Part shown: positions 16,612 to 23,788 of the stretch, one piece after another
How positions within the stretch are numbered: position 1 is the first letter of the stretch
Layout of the letters: every line of letters starts with the position of its first letter
Origin: UBA4644 sp034933145
GTDB lineage: Bacteria > Bacillota > Clostridia > Oscillospirales > Butyricicoccaceae
Direction of reading: 5' to 3'
Length of the DNA stretch: 64,000 bases
Assembly (NCBI GenBank): GCA_034933145.1
Contig: JAYFOA010000029.1
Coordinates: 1 to 64,000 of the forward strand
Notes under the pieces: model-generated
The model's input: the letters and a program-made list of their open reading frames with translations, nothing else
What the model was told of the DNA's origin: nothing
Databases searched by the model: none
Translations under genes and position numbers: made by a program

Positions 16612-17436
16612 ATGCATACGGAAAAACTACGCCGCTTTCGTTTTGCGGTAGTTTTAAAAATATTTTTGCTGCTGGGTTTTGCTTTCTTTTTTCTCCGGGC
16701 TATCGTCACCGGGGACGTGGATCTGTATGTGCACCCGCGGGTGATCCCATATTTGGTATTCGCGGCCGCCGCGATGACGGTCATCGCCGTTTTGCTCATT
16801 TTTTCCCTACGGAAAGCGGGGAGGACGGAGCGCGCCGGGCCGTTGATTTTCTTTGCCGTTCCTCTGATTCTGGCTTTGGCCCTGTCGCCCAGGCCGCTGG
16901 ACGCGAGCACGGGCACCGCCGGGGATGTCCAGCTGACGGACGGGGCGGCTTTTTCCGATACGGCGGCATCGGTACCGACGGAGACCGGGACGGCACCGGA
17001 CAGTGAGAGCATATCGCCCGCGGACGGGGCCGCGCAGGATACCGCGTCGCCCGAAACGGGCATTACCCTGCAGGATGGTGTGCTGGTGATCGACAGCGGC
17101 AATTTCTATCCGGCCATCTGTGCGCTCTATGCCGATCTGAAGCAGTATCAGGGTACGCCGGTGGAGACGGTAGGCTTTGTGTTCCGGGATGAAAGCTTTG
17201 CGGATAACGAATTCGTGCCTGCACGGCTGCTGATGGTCTGCTGTGCTGCGGATATGCAGACCGTCGGGCTGCTGTGTCGGTACGACGGCACCGCGCAGCT
17301 GGCAGCCGATTCTTGGGTCAAGGTCACCGGAACGCTGGAGGCGGTGGAATATAATGGGGAGACGATTCCCTGCATCGCGGCGCAGACGGTGGAGCTTGTC
17401 GACCAGCCGGCTGACGCCTACGTCTATCCTTATTGA
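16612..17436 (+). CDS. TIGR03943/DUF1980 family protein (YcgQ-like), partner of the permease
   Basis: A 274-residue protein with two to three N-terminal membrane segments, a long Thr/Ala-rich linker (about residues 105-150), and a C-terminal soluble domain. That domain has the family signature LLMVCCAADMQTVGLL and SWVKVTGTLE. The CC pair is conserved in the family and may bind a metal. It lies 13 bases after the DUF318 permease and ends the zinc operon before a strong terminator. Its biochemical role is unknown; with YcgR it is thought to be a membrane complex linked to zinc limitation. Confidence 0.85.
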   Translation: MHTEKLRRFRFAVVLKIFLLLGFAFFFLRAIVTGDVDLYVHPRVIPYLVFAAAAMTVIAVLLIFSLRKAGRTERAGPLIFFAVPLILALALSPRPLDASTGTAGDVQLTDGAAFSDTAASVPTETGTAPDSESISPADGAAQDTASPETGITLQDGVLVIDSGNFYPAICALYADLKQYQGTPVETVGFVFRDESFADNEFVPARLLMVCCAADMQTVGLLCRYDGTAQLAADSWVKVTGTLEAVEYNGETIPCIAAQTVELVDQPADAYVYPY

Positions 17437-17482
17437 TGAAATAGTCCGTCGGGAGAAACCACTCACTTTGTACTGCGAATTT

Positions 17483-17529
17483 GATACCGGCTTGTGCCTT
17501 GGATGGTATAGGCCGGTATCTTTTTTTTT
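17483..17529 (+). terminator. Strong terminator of the zinc operon
   Basis: Perfect 9-bp stem GATACCGGC/GCCGGTATC (17483-17491 with 17512-17520) followed directly by nine T residues. Confidence 0.9.
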
Positions 17530-17540
17530 GCAAATTGTTA

Positions 17541-17593
17541 TTGACATATGCCAATAACTGCAGTATGCTGATTATGGGCATAAGCCAATAACT
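17541..17593 (+). promoter_or_regulatory. Promoter with two operator-like direct repeats before the DUF5320 gene
   Basis: TTGACA (17541-17546), 17-bp spacer, TATGCT (17564-17569). CATATGCCAATAACT (17545-17559) overlaps the -35, and CATAAGCCAATAACT (17579-17593) lies after the -10; 14 of 15 bases match. TTATG-GG-CATAA (17572-17583) is also an inverted repeat. A related sequence is at the next promoter of this island (18755). Confidence 0.75.
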
Positions 17594-17668
17594 CGGTATT
17601 GGCACCGACGATTATGCATCGGCATTTGCCCGTGAATCAACCGCTTTGGCTTTCGAGGAGGAATGAAT

Positions 17669-17959
17669 ATGCCAAATAGAGATGGAACAGGCCCCATGAG
17701 TATGGGCCCGCTGACCGGGCGCGGTGCAGGGTACTGCGCCGGCGGACGGAGGACGGCAGGGGCCGCCCGCGGTTTTGGCTGCGGCTTTGGCCGGGGACGC
17801 GGATATCGAAGGACAGGCTATATTGCGGCGTCGGCGGCCGGAAGAGGAAACGCCGGATTTGACGAAAGGGAGGCGCTGGCCGCCCGGGCGGAGTTTCTGG
17901 AGGACAGCCTCCGGCGGATACGGGAACGGATTTCCGCATGGGAGAATCCATCCGAATAA
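17669..17959 (+). CDS. DUF5320-type glycine-rich small protein
   Basis: A 96-residue protein that starts MPNRDGTGPMSMGPLTGRG, the hallmark of the DUF5320 family. It then has a Gly/Arg-rich stretch with two cysteines (YCAGG, FGCGFGRGRG) and a C-terminal predicted helix (REALAARAEFLEDSLRRI) that looks like a coiled coil. The ATG at 17669 is chosen because AGGAGG lies 7 bases before it and because family members start at MPN. These proteins are repeatedly found beside NifX-like and MRP-ATPase genes. The function is unknown. Confidence 0.82.
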   Translation: MPNRDGTGPMSMGPLTGRGAGYCAGGRRTAGAARGFGCGFGRGRGYRRTGYIAASAAGRGNAGFDEREALAARAEFLEDSLRRIRERISAWENPSE

Positions 17960-17989
17960 AGGAATGCACACCCACGGGCTGTATAAAAA

Positions 17990-18018
17990 TTGACAGACGC
18001 CTGCCGAAACGGTAAACT
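17990..18018 (+). promoter_or_regulatory. Candidate promoter of the DUF134 gene
   Basis: TTGACA (17990-17995), 17-bp spacer, TAAACT (18013-18018). It would give a transcript with a leader of about 117 bases. Confidence 0.6.
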
Positions 18019-18024
18019 GAATGA

Positions 18025-18141
18025 CAGGGGACGGTGGTTTCCGGCTTCCGTACGGCAGTTTGCAATTCCGTGTTTTTGCAGGGAATCCCGTACAGGCGGA
18101 ATGTCTGCGCCCCCAACCACCATGGAACGGGAGCTGAGTAA
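18025..18141 (+). promoter_or_regulatory. Structured leader of the DUF134 gene, family not recognised
   Basis: Three nested helices can form: GGTGGTT near the 5' end with AACCACC near 18120; GTACGG with CCGTAC; and ATTCC with GGAAT. Together they make one long arm ending shortly before the start codon. It does not match the TPP, T-box, SAM, cobalamin or Moco riboswitch landmarks known to me. The 84-codon frame that runs through it (17990-18244) overlaps the DUF134 gene and has no family features. Confidence 0.45.
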
Positions 18142-18618
18142 ATGGCCCGACCTGTCAAATGGAGAAAAATCGAACATATTCCCGCCGTCGCCTATTTTGT
18201 GCCTTCGGACGGCGGGATCCCGGAGATCCCGGAAATCGTCCTGAAACTCGAGGAGCTGGAAGCTATCCGGCTGAAAGATCTGGAGGGATTGGAGCAGGGC
18301 GAGTGCGCGGAGCGCATGGAGGTCTCCCGCCCCACCTTTCAGCGCATTCTGCTGTCCGCGCGGGAAAAGATTGCCGACAGTCTTGTAAACGGAAAGACAG
18401 TCCATATTGAGGGCGGCAATTTTACGCGGAATATCTGCCCTGTCCGCTGCATGGATTGCGGACAGGAGTGGAAGGAAAGCTTTGAACGGCTGAATTCGGT
18501 GGCGGAGGGGAGCTGCGCCTGTCCGTCCTGCGGCTCGTATAATGTTTCCTGCAGCCATTCCTGCCGCGGCGGATCCGGCTGTAAAAACTGCTGCCGGCGC
18601 GGCCGCCGGGGAAGATAA
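18142..18618 (+). CDS. DUF134 (UPF0251) family DNA-binding protein with Cys-rich tail
   Basis: A 158-residue protein beginning MARPVKWRKIEHIP, typical of the DUF134 family. The segment LEQGECAERMEVSRPTFQRILLSAREKIADSL is a sigma-70 region 4-like helix-turn-helix, and the family is regarded as regulatory. The tail adds a zinc-ribbon-like half (CPVRCMDC, CACPSC) and a Cys-rich end (CSHSCRGGSGCKNCC). It lies between the DUF5320 gene and the flavin reductase/NifX/ATPase operon, so it is the obvious candidate regulator of both promoters with the shared repeat. What it senses is unknown; the cysteines suggest a metal, Fe-S cluster or redox signal. Confidence 0.87.
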   Translation: MARPVKWRKIEHIPAVAYFVPSDGGIPEIPEIVLKLEELEAIRLKDLEGLEQGECAERMEVSRPTFQRILLSAREKIADSLVNGKTVHIEGGNFTRNICPVRCMDCGQEWKESFERLNSVAEGSCACPSCGSYNVSCSHSCRGGSGCKNCCRRGRRGR

Positions 18619-18631
18619 AAGGACGCTGAAC

Positions 18632-18668
18632 ACCGGCTTCGGGATCTTTTCCCGGGGCCGGTTTTTCT
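18632..18668 (+). terminator. Terminator after the DUF134 gene
   Basis: ACCGGC (18632-18637) pairs with GCCGGT (18657-18662), extended by CGGGA/TCCCG inside, followed by five T. Confidence 0.85.
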
Positions 18669-18716
18669 GTATGCTGTTTGCGTTTTTAAATCCGCCGACG
18701 GATTTTGCGGTTATGA

Positions 18717-18770
18717 TTGACATCTGCCGGCCATAAGATTACAATAAACGTTGTGGGCATAAGCTCATAA
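18717..18770 (+). promoter_or_regulatory. Promoter and operator-like repeat of the NifX/ATPase operon
   Basis: TTGACA (18717-18722), 17-bp spacer, TACAAT (18740-18745). GGGCATAAGCTCATAA (18755-18770) follows the -10 and matches GGGCATAAGCCAATAA (17576-17591) at 14 of 16 positions, in a similar place relative to the promoter. A weaker CATAAG copy lies at 18732-18737. Confidence 0.78.
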
Positions 18771-18826
18771 ATTGCGGCCGTTTGAAAAGACTTGCTCCGA
18801 AGGGCCGCGGCCATGGGAGGTATGCA

Positions 18827-19351
18827 ATGGAATCTGCATCGGAAAAAAGATCCGGCGGAGAGGAAAAGCGGCAGGCAAAGGCGAAAACCTGCCTTCAGCC
18901 CGCGCCAAAAGTCCTTGTCTCCTGCCGGGGAGCGGACGGAAAGAACAATGTGCTGGCGGTGGCGTACTGCGGCAACTGCAGCTACGATCCGCCGATGGTC
19001 ATGGTGGGCATCGTTCCGTCCCGGTATTCGTATCACATGATCCGGGAATCCGGCTGCTTCGTGGTAAACCTTGTGGATGAAAGCTATCGGGAGACCTTTG
19101 ACTATCTCGGGAGCCACAGCCTGCGTGACGGCGATAAGCTGGCGGCAGCAAACGTCCGGCTGGCGGAAGGAAAGCGGGTAAATGCCCCCATTCTTCCCGA
19201 CTGCCCCGTAAACATCGAATGTACCGTCGTGGATTCCATTATGACCGGATCGCATGAGATGTTTATCGGCAGAATCGAATATGTCCACGCGGATGCGCGG
19301 ATTACAGACAAAGAGGGAACAATTGATTTTTCACAGATCAATTTTTTGTGA
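18827..19351 (+). CDS. Flavin reductase-like (FMN-binding) protein
   Basis: A 174-residue protein of the flavin reductase-like/flavoredoxin fold: PKVLVSCRG, NVLAVAYCGNCSYDPPMVMVGIVPSRYSYHMI, and FVVNLVDESY. Such proteins bind FMN and move electrons to partner proteins. A basic N-terminal extension of about 30 residues is unusual. The ATG at 18827 follows GGGAGG; an upstream in-frame ATG at 18782 has no ribosome site. It is the first gene of an operon with CGGC, NifX-like and ferredoxin-ATPase proteins, so it may supply electrons to them (inference). Confidence 0.85.
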   Translation: MESASEKRSGGEEKRQAKAKTCLQPAPKVLVSCRGADGKNNVLAVAYCGNCSYDPPMVMVGIVPSRYSYHMIRESGCFVVNLVDESYRETFDYLGSHSLRDGDKLAAANVRLAEGKRVNAPILPDCPVNIECTVVDSIMTGSHEMFIGRIEYVHADARITDKEGTIDFSQINFL

Positions 19352-19366
19352 AGGGAAAGAAAAGAT

Positions 19367-19810
19367 ATGAAAAAAATCGGTATCATCATTTGCGGACGCT
19401 ATCAGACCTGCGGCGGCGGAAAGTGCCTTCGGGCGCTGAGAGAGCGGGAGGGCGGCTTTTCCGTGTATCCGCCGGAGGAAGAGATTGAGCTGGTAGGATA
19501 CTCCACCTGCGGCGGCTGCCCGGGCGGCAATATTGAATACGTGCCGGAGGAGATGATCAAGAACGGCGCCGAGGTGATCCATCTGGCCACCGGGCTGGTC
19601 GTCGGCTATCCGCCATGTCCGTACATCCGGCAGTTCAAGGAATTCCTCGAGAGCCGGTATAAGGTCAAGGTCGTGATCGGTACTCATCCCATCCCGATGA
19701 AGTATTTTTCCGAGCATGAGAAGCTCTCTTATTGGAAGAATATGAACATGCCGGAGATCGCACCTGCTTTGTTCGGCGAAAACGAGCAGCTCATGAAGGA
19801 TTATAACTGA
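19367..19810 (+). CDS. CGGC domain-containing protein
   Basis: A 147-residue protein with the CGGC family layout: GIIICGRYQTCGGGKCLRAL at the N-terminus, then STCGGCPGGNIEYVPEEMIKNGAEVIHLATG and YPPCPYI. The many conserved cysteines (CGGGKC, CGGC, PPC) suggest binding of metal or an iron-sulfur species. It follows the flavin reductase-like gene by 15 bases with AAGGGAAAG before the ATG. The family has no established function, but it is commonly seen with NifX-like and MRP-ATPase genes. Confidence 0.85.
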   Translation: MKKIGIIICGRYQTCGGGKCLRALREREGGFSVYPPEEEIELVGYSTCGGCPGGNIEYVPEEMIKNGAEVIHLATGLVVGYPPCPYIRQFKEFLESRYKVKVVIGTHPIPMKYFSEHEKLSYWKNMNMPEIAPALFGENEQLMKDYN

Positions 19811-19855
19811 GCGGGAGCCATCTTTATCGCAAATTACAGGAAACGGAGAAACAGC

Positions 19856-20230
19856 ATGAAACTGATCCTACCGACAGAAAGCAGGTCGCTCGACGTGCCG
19901 GTCTGTCCATCATTCGGGCGTACCCCGCTGTATGCTTCCTTTGATACCGAAAGCGAAAGCTGCGCATATCTGGATAACTCCGCCATCGCGAGTGAAGGCG
20001 GCGCCGGAATCAAGGCGGCGCAGATGCTGGCGGATCATGGCGCGGGGGCGGTCATCACCTATCGCTGCGGCGAAAATGCGGCACAGGTCCTCCATGCGGC
20101 AAACATCGGAATTTACAGGGCGCAGGACGGTACGATTGCCGAGAACATCGAAAAATTCAGGCGGGGCGCGCTGCAGCCGCTTGCGGAGATCCATCCCGGA
20201 TTTCACGGTCACGGGGGAAACCCGGGATGA
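19856..20230 (+). CDS. NifX/NifB-C-terminal-like (dinitrogenase Fe-Mo cofactor family) protein 1
   Basis: A 124-residue protein of the fold that carries metal-sulfur clusters in NifX, NifY, NafY and the orange protein. It shows the start IPTESRSLDVPVCPSFGRTPLY, the SEGGAGIKAAQMLADHGAGAVITYRCGENAAQVLHAANIGIY core and a Gly/His-rich tail (HPGFHGHGG). Two core cysteines (VCPSFG and RCGEN) and tail histidines are possible ligands. It overlaps the first ATPase gene by 4 bases. There are no nif structural genes in the window, so a nitrogenase role is not supported. Confidence 0.86.
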   Translation: MKLILPTESRSLDVPVCPSFGRTPLYASFDTESESCAYLDNSAIASEGGAGIKAAQMLADHGAGAVITYRCGENAAQVLHAANIGIYRAQDGTIAENIEKFRRGALQPLAEIHPGFHGHGGNPG

Positions 20231-21063
20231 AGATCGCCGTTCTCAGCGGCAAGGGCGGCACCGGCAAGACTTTTCTTTCTGTCAATCTGGCCTGCGCTGC
20301 GGAATCGGCTGTCTATGCGGACTTTGACGTGGAGGAACCAAACGGCCGCCTGTTTTTAAAGCCTGCCGGAACGACGGAAGAGCCAGTCACGGTGACAGTG
20401 CCGGAGGCGGACATGAGCCGCTGCACCGGCTGCCGCAAATGCATGGAGTTCTGCCGCTACAACGCGCTGGCGCTGCTGAGGGATCGGCTGATGGTATTTG
20501 CGGAAGTCTGCCACTCCTGCGGCGGATGCATGTTGTTCTGTCCGGAAAAGGCGCTTTCGGCAAAAAAACGGGAGATCGGTACGATCGAGAAGGGTATGTC
20601 GGAAAGCGTAAAGGTTCTTACAGGCTGCCTAAACCCCGGCGAGGTATCCGGAACGCCGGTCATCCGGCGCCTTAAAGAGCTGCTGCCGCCGGAAGGCTTT
20701 ATCGTGATCGACTGCCCGCCCGGGAGCGCCTGCGCCGTGATGGAGAGCATTCAAGACGCCGATTTCTGCGTGCTGGCGGCCGAGCCGACCCGATTTGGGG
20801 CACATAACCTGGCCATGGTCTATGAGCTGGTCCGGCTGTTTCAAAAACCCTTCGGCGCGGTTCTCAACAAATGCCTGCCGGGGGAAAACCCCTCCCGGCA
20901 GTTTTGCGCAGAGCATGACATCCCCATTCTTGCAGAGTTCCCCTATGACGCAAAGCTGGCCCGCATGAATGCCGAGGGTGCCGTGGCCGTGCGGGAATCG
21001 GAGGAGTACCGCGCATGGTTCCGTACGCTTCTGGACAGACTGACAGAGGAGGCGGGACAATGA
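20227..21063 (+). CDS. MinD/MRP-type ATPase with inserted ferredoxin domain, copy 1
   Basis: A 278-residue P-loop protein. The deviant Walker A is SGKGGTGKTF at the N-terminus. A 2x[4Fe-4S] ferredoxin domain is inserted after residue 60 (CTGCRKCMEFC and CHSCGGCMLFC). The MinD-type Walker B is VIDCPPGSACAVM. The family is the COG1149 type found in the orange-protein operons of sulfate reducers, where two such ATPases work with NifX-like proteins. The start overlaps NifX-like 1 by 4 bases, and the stop overlaps the second ATPase. An ATP-driven metal-sulfur cluster assembly or transfer role is inferred. Confidence 0.9.
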   Translation: MKIAVLSGKGGTGKTFLSVNLACAAESAVYADFDVEEPNGRLFLKPAGTTEEPVTVTVPEADMSRCTGCRKCMEFCRYNALALLRDRLMVFAEVCHSCGGCMLFCPEKALSAKKREIGTIEKGMSESVKVLTGCLNPGEVSGTPVIRRLKELLPPEGFIVIDCPPGSACAVMESIQDADFCVLAAEPTRFGAHNLAMVYELVRLFQKPFGAVLNKCLPGENPSRQFCAEHDIPILAEFPYDAKLARMNAEGAVAVRESEEYRAWFRTLLDRLTEEAGQ

Positions 21064-21938
21064 AGCAGCTGCTGATTCTCAGCGGAAAGGGCGGCACGGG
21101 GAAAACCACGGTGGCGGGCGCGCTGATCGCGATGAGCGGCGGACACGCTTTTGCCGACTGTGATGTGGACGCCCCCAATCTCCACCTGCTCATGCCCGGC
21201 CTGCCGGTGCCGGAAAAAAGCGATTATTACGGTCTGGAAAAGGCGTCGATCGATCCGGAAATCTGCACCCGCTGCGGTCTGTGCGGGCAGCACTGCGCCT
21301 TCGGGGCGATCCGAGATTTTACAGTCGGGGAATTCGAATGCGAGGGCTGCGGCGTATGCGCGGAAATATGCCCGGTGCAGGCAATTACCCTGCGGAAATA
21401 TGCCTCGGGGAACCTGATGCTTTATCGGGACGGCGAGCGAATTTTTTCCACCGCACAGCTTCGGATGGGTGCCGGTGCGTCCGGCCGGCTGGTCACTGCG
21501 GTCAAGCAGCGTCTTGCGCAGGAAGCACCGGCGGCGGAGCTCGCCATCATTGACGGATCGCCCGGGATTGGGTGTCCGGTCATCGCATCGGTCAGCGGCG
21601 CCAATTTCGTACTGCTCGTCGCGGAGCCAACCGTCTCGGGTATCCATGACCTGCAGCGGATCGTGGAGACCGTCAAACGGTTCGGCGTGGCCTGCGCGGT
21701 ATGCGTCAATAAATTTGACGTGGATATGCGTGCGACGGAAGAAATTGAGCGCCGCTGCGAAAGCTGGTCGGTGCCGGCCGTCGGCAGAATCCCATATGAT
21801 CCTGCGGTGGTAGAGGCGGTCAACGCCTGCTGCAGCATCGCCGAATATCCGGACAGTCCGGCGGCAAAGGCTATTGCCGGCATCTGGGATACCATCCGTT
21901 GCTCCTTGACGGGAATCAATGGAACACAAAAAGCCTAA
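21060..21938 (+). CDS. MinD/MRP-type ATPase with inserted ferredoxin domain, copy 2
   Basis: A 292-residue paralogue of the protein encoded just upstream, with Walker A SGKGGTGKTT, ferredoxin motifs CTRCGLCGQHC and CEGCGVCAEIC, and Walker B IIDGSPGIGCPVI. The start is ATG at 21060, overlapping the previous stop (ATGA). An earlier in-frame start at 21015 lies inside copy 1. The pair probably forms a heterodimer, as for other tandem MRP ATPases. Its ferredoxin domain may receive electrons from the flavin reductase-like protein (inference). Confidence 0.9.
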   Translation: MKQLLILSGKGGTGKTTVAGALIAMSGGHAFADCDVDAPNLHLLMPGLPVPEKSDYYGLEKASIDPEICTRCGLCGQHCAFGAIRDFTVGEFECEGCGVCAEICPVQAITLRKYASGNLMLYRDGERIFSTAQLRMGAGASGRLVTAVKQRLAQEAPAAELAIIDGSPGIGCPVIASVSGANFVLLVAEPTVSGIHDLQRIVETVKRFGVACAVCVNKFDVDMRATEEIERRCESWSVPAVGRIPYDPAVVEAVNACCSIAEYPDSPAAKAIAGIWDTIRCSLTGINGTQKA

Positions 21939-21970
21939 AATAAATCATATGTACAGAAGGAGCAGATTTT

Positions 21971-22327
21971 ATGAAAATTGCGGTTGCCTGTGAAGGGAAA
22001 AACGTGACGGAGCATTTTGGACACTGTCAGCAGTTTACTGTTTTTGAAGCGCAGGACGGGAAAATTACGGGCCATCAGGTTTATCCAAACCCCGGCCATC
22101 GGCCCGGCTTTCTGCCCGTCTTTCTTTATGAAAAGGGTGCGAATGTCATTATCTCCGGCGGCATGGGCGGAGGCGCGGTCGACATTTTCAACGAGAAGGG
22201 AATCGAAGTGATCACCGGCGCGTCCGGCGACGCGGAAGCAGCCGTTGCCGCCTATCTGCAGGGACAGCTGAAATCTACCGGTTCCATCTGCCATGAGCAT
22301 CAGCACGCCGACGAGTGCCACGACTGA
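21971..22327 (+). CDS. NifX/NifB-C-terminal-like protein 2 with His/Cys-rich tail
   Basis: A 118-residue protein of the dinitrogenase Fe-Mo cofactor family: MKIAVACEGKNVTEHFGHCQQFTVFE, ISGGMGGGAVDIFNEKGIEVITGASG. EHFGHC is the typical cluster-binding segment. The end is rich in ligands (CHEHQHADECHD), a tail that may hold extra metal. It follows the second ATPase by 32 bases with AGAAGGAG before the ATG and is the last gene before a strong terminator. Together with NifX-like 1 it gives this operon two potential cluster carriers. Confidence 0.88.
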   Translation: MKIAVACEGKNVTEHFGHCQQFTVFEAQDGKITGHQVYPNPGHRPGFLPVFLYEKGANVIISGGMGGGAVDIFNEKGIEVITGASGDAEAAVAAYLQGQLKSTGSICHEHQHADECHD

Positions 22328-22350
22328 TTGAATCGGGTACACACAAGTCA

Positions 22351-22389
22351 AAAAAACGTCCTTCGGCATCCGCCAGAGGACGTTTTTTG
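22351..22389 (+). terminator. Terminator of the NifX/ATPase operon
   Basis: A 12-bp perfect stem AAAAAACGTCCT/AGGACGTTTTTT (22351-22362 with 22377-22388), with its own A and T tracts, likely bidirectional. Confidence 0.88.
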
Positions 22390-22453
22390 GTTGTACATAG
22401 CAGAAACAACGAATTTTAGGATGCAAAATATGTAAAATTCTACTATAGGCCAT

Positions 22454-22482
22454 TTGAAATTTTGTGAAATTTCTAATATGAT
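22454..22482 (+). promoter_or_regulatory. Distal promoter with an inverted repeat in the spacer
   Basis: TTGAAA (22454-22459), 17-bp spacer, TATGAT (22477-22482). The sequence between holds a perfect 7-4-7 inverted repeat (GAAATTT-TGTG-AAATTTC, 22456-22473), an operator-like arrangement. The following 220 bases before the permease gene hold a second promoter and no gene that I can support. Confidence 0.55.
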
Positions 22483-22647
22483 AGATACATTGGCAGTTGC
22501 CTGCAACCTTTTGGCTTAAGTTGGACGGAGAACATCCGGGATGATTCCAAACGATCGGCACGCACCATTCCTTGTGAAACACATACCGCAATGCCGAAAA
22601 TATATAGGAAAATTCCCGGCAGCACCGAAAATATCGGCGTCGCCGCA

Positions 22648-22676
22648 TTGCACAAAAAAGAAGGGCATGCTATAAT
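22648..22676 (+). promoter_or_regulatory. Proximal promoter of the PTS-IIC-like gene
   Basis: TTGCAC (22648-22653), 17-bp spacer, TATAAT (22671-22676), with an extended -10 TG two bases upstream. Confidence 0.78.
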
Positions 22677-22709
22677 GTACCAAATTTACCGGACAAGGGG
22701 TTGATTCCC

Positions 22710-23735
22710 ATGGCGAAAGAAAAAGAAGGAAATACACTCTCACGACTGCTCAGACGCTATTTTGTTGATGCGATGGGCGCGATGGCCTATGGCCTGTTTG
22801 CATCTTTGATCGTCGGTACGATCCTGGGCCAGCTGTCGGGGATTCCCGGGCTTGCCTTTTTGAGCGATATTGCCGCCACCCTGAAGAATGCGGCGGTCTA
22901 CGGCGCGGCCATCGGCGTGGCCATTGCCTGGGGGCTTAAGGCCGACGCCATGGTCATCTTTTCCTGCGCCGGTGCGGGTGCGATCGGCGGTACCGCCGGC
23001 GGAGCCGTGGGCGCCATGCTGGCGGCCATCATCGGCGCAGAGCTCGGACAGCTGGTCAGCAAAAAGACGCCGGTCGATATCGTGGTAACCCCATTGGTTA
23101 CGGTGGTCACCGGCGGCCTGGTCGGCGTTTGGGCGGGTCCGCATATCAACGCGGGGATGCTCTGGCTGGGGGATGTGATCAACAAAACGACACAGCTGGC
23201 GCCGCTGCCTATGGGCATGGCTGTCGGCGCAATCGTCGGGATGATCCTGACGCTGCCGATCTCCTCAGCGGCGCTGTGCGTCATGATGGGACTCAGCGGA
23301 CTGGCGGGCGGTGCGGCCACGGCGGGCTGCTGTGCCCAGATGATCGGCTTTGCCGTCATCAGTTTTAAAGAAAACGGCGTGTCCGGCCTGGTTTCCCAGG
23401 GAATCGGCACCTCCATGCTGCAGGTGCCGAATATCATGAAGCGTCCGGCGATCTGGATTGCACCCACGGTGGCCTCGGCCGCCGTCGGCGCGCTATCGGC
23501 CACCGTGTTCCGGATGGTAAACGTTCCGGTAGGCGCAGGGATGGGTACCTCCGGTCTGGTGGGACAGATCACCACCTTCGGCACCATGGCGCCCGAATAT
23601 GGGACGCTGCCCACGCTGACGGCGATCCTTCTGGTGCATTTCTTGATTCCGGCGCTGGTCGCCCTGGCGGTGGATCGGCTGATGCGGAAAATCGGCTGGG
23701 TCCGCGCGGGTGATATGAAGCTGCAGAAAATCTGA
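22710..23735 (+). CDS. PTS IIC-like membrane permease (PTS_EIIC_2 type), orphan
   Basis: A 341-residue very hydrophobic Gly/Ala-rich protein with about nine to ten membrane segments, resembling the PTS_EIIC_2 family of integral membrane proteins. No IIA or IIB domain or gene is nearby, so it may not be a phosphotransferase permease in practice. The ATG at 22710 lies 9 bases after AAGGGG; an in-frame TTG at 22701 is less likely. A GntR regulator follows after 53 bases and probably controls the pair. The substrate is unknown. Confidence 0.75.
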   Translation: MAKEKEGNTLSRLLRRYFVDAMGAMAYGLFASLIVGTILGQLSGIPGLAFLSDIAATLKNAAVYGAAIGVAIAWGLKADAMVIFSCAGAGAIGGTAGGAVGAMLAAIIGAELGQLVSKKTPVDIVVTPLVTVVTGGLVGVWAGPHINAGMLWLGDVINKTTQLAPLPMGMAVGAIVGMILTLPISSAALCVMMGLSGLAGGAATAGCCAQMIGFAVISFKENGVSGLVSQGIGTSMLQVPNIMKRPAIWIAPTVASAAVGALSATVFRMVNVPVGAGMGTSGLVGQITTFGTMAPEYGTLPTLTAILLVHFLIPALVALAVDRLMRKIGWVRAGDMKLQKI

Positions 23736-23788
23736 CCGGTCAGGGCAGGGGACTCAAAATGGAAGAATGGTCTGAAGGAGGAAGACTC

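Noticed and set aside
17990..18244. An 84-codon frame that overlaps the DUF134 gene start.
   Set aside because: It runs through the structured leader, shares DNA with a family-supported gene in another frame and shows no family features.
22541..22675. A possible 43-codon ORF in the leader of the PTS-IIC-like gene.
   Set aside because: No ribosome site at a sensible distance, no recognisable composition, and it overlaps the second promoter; kept as leader sequence.
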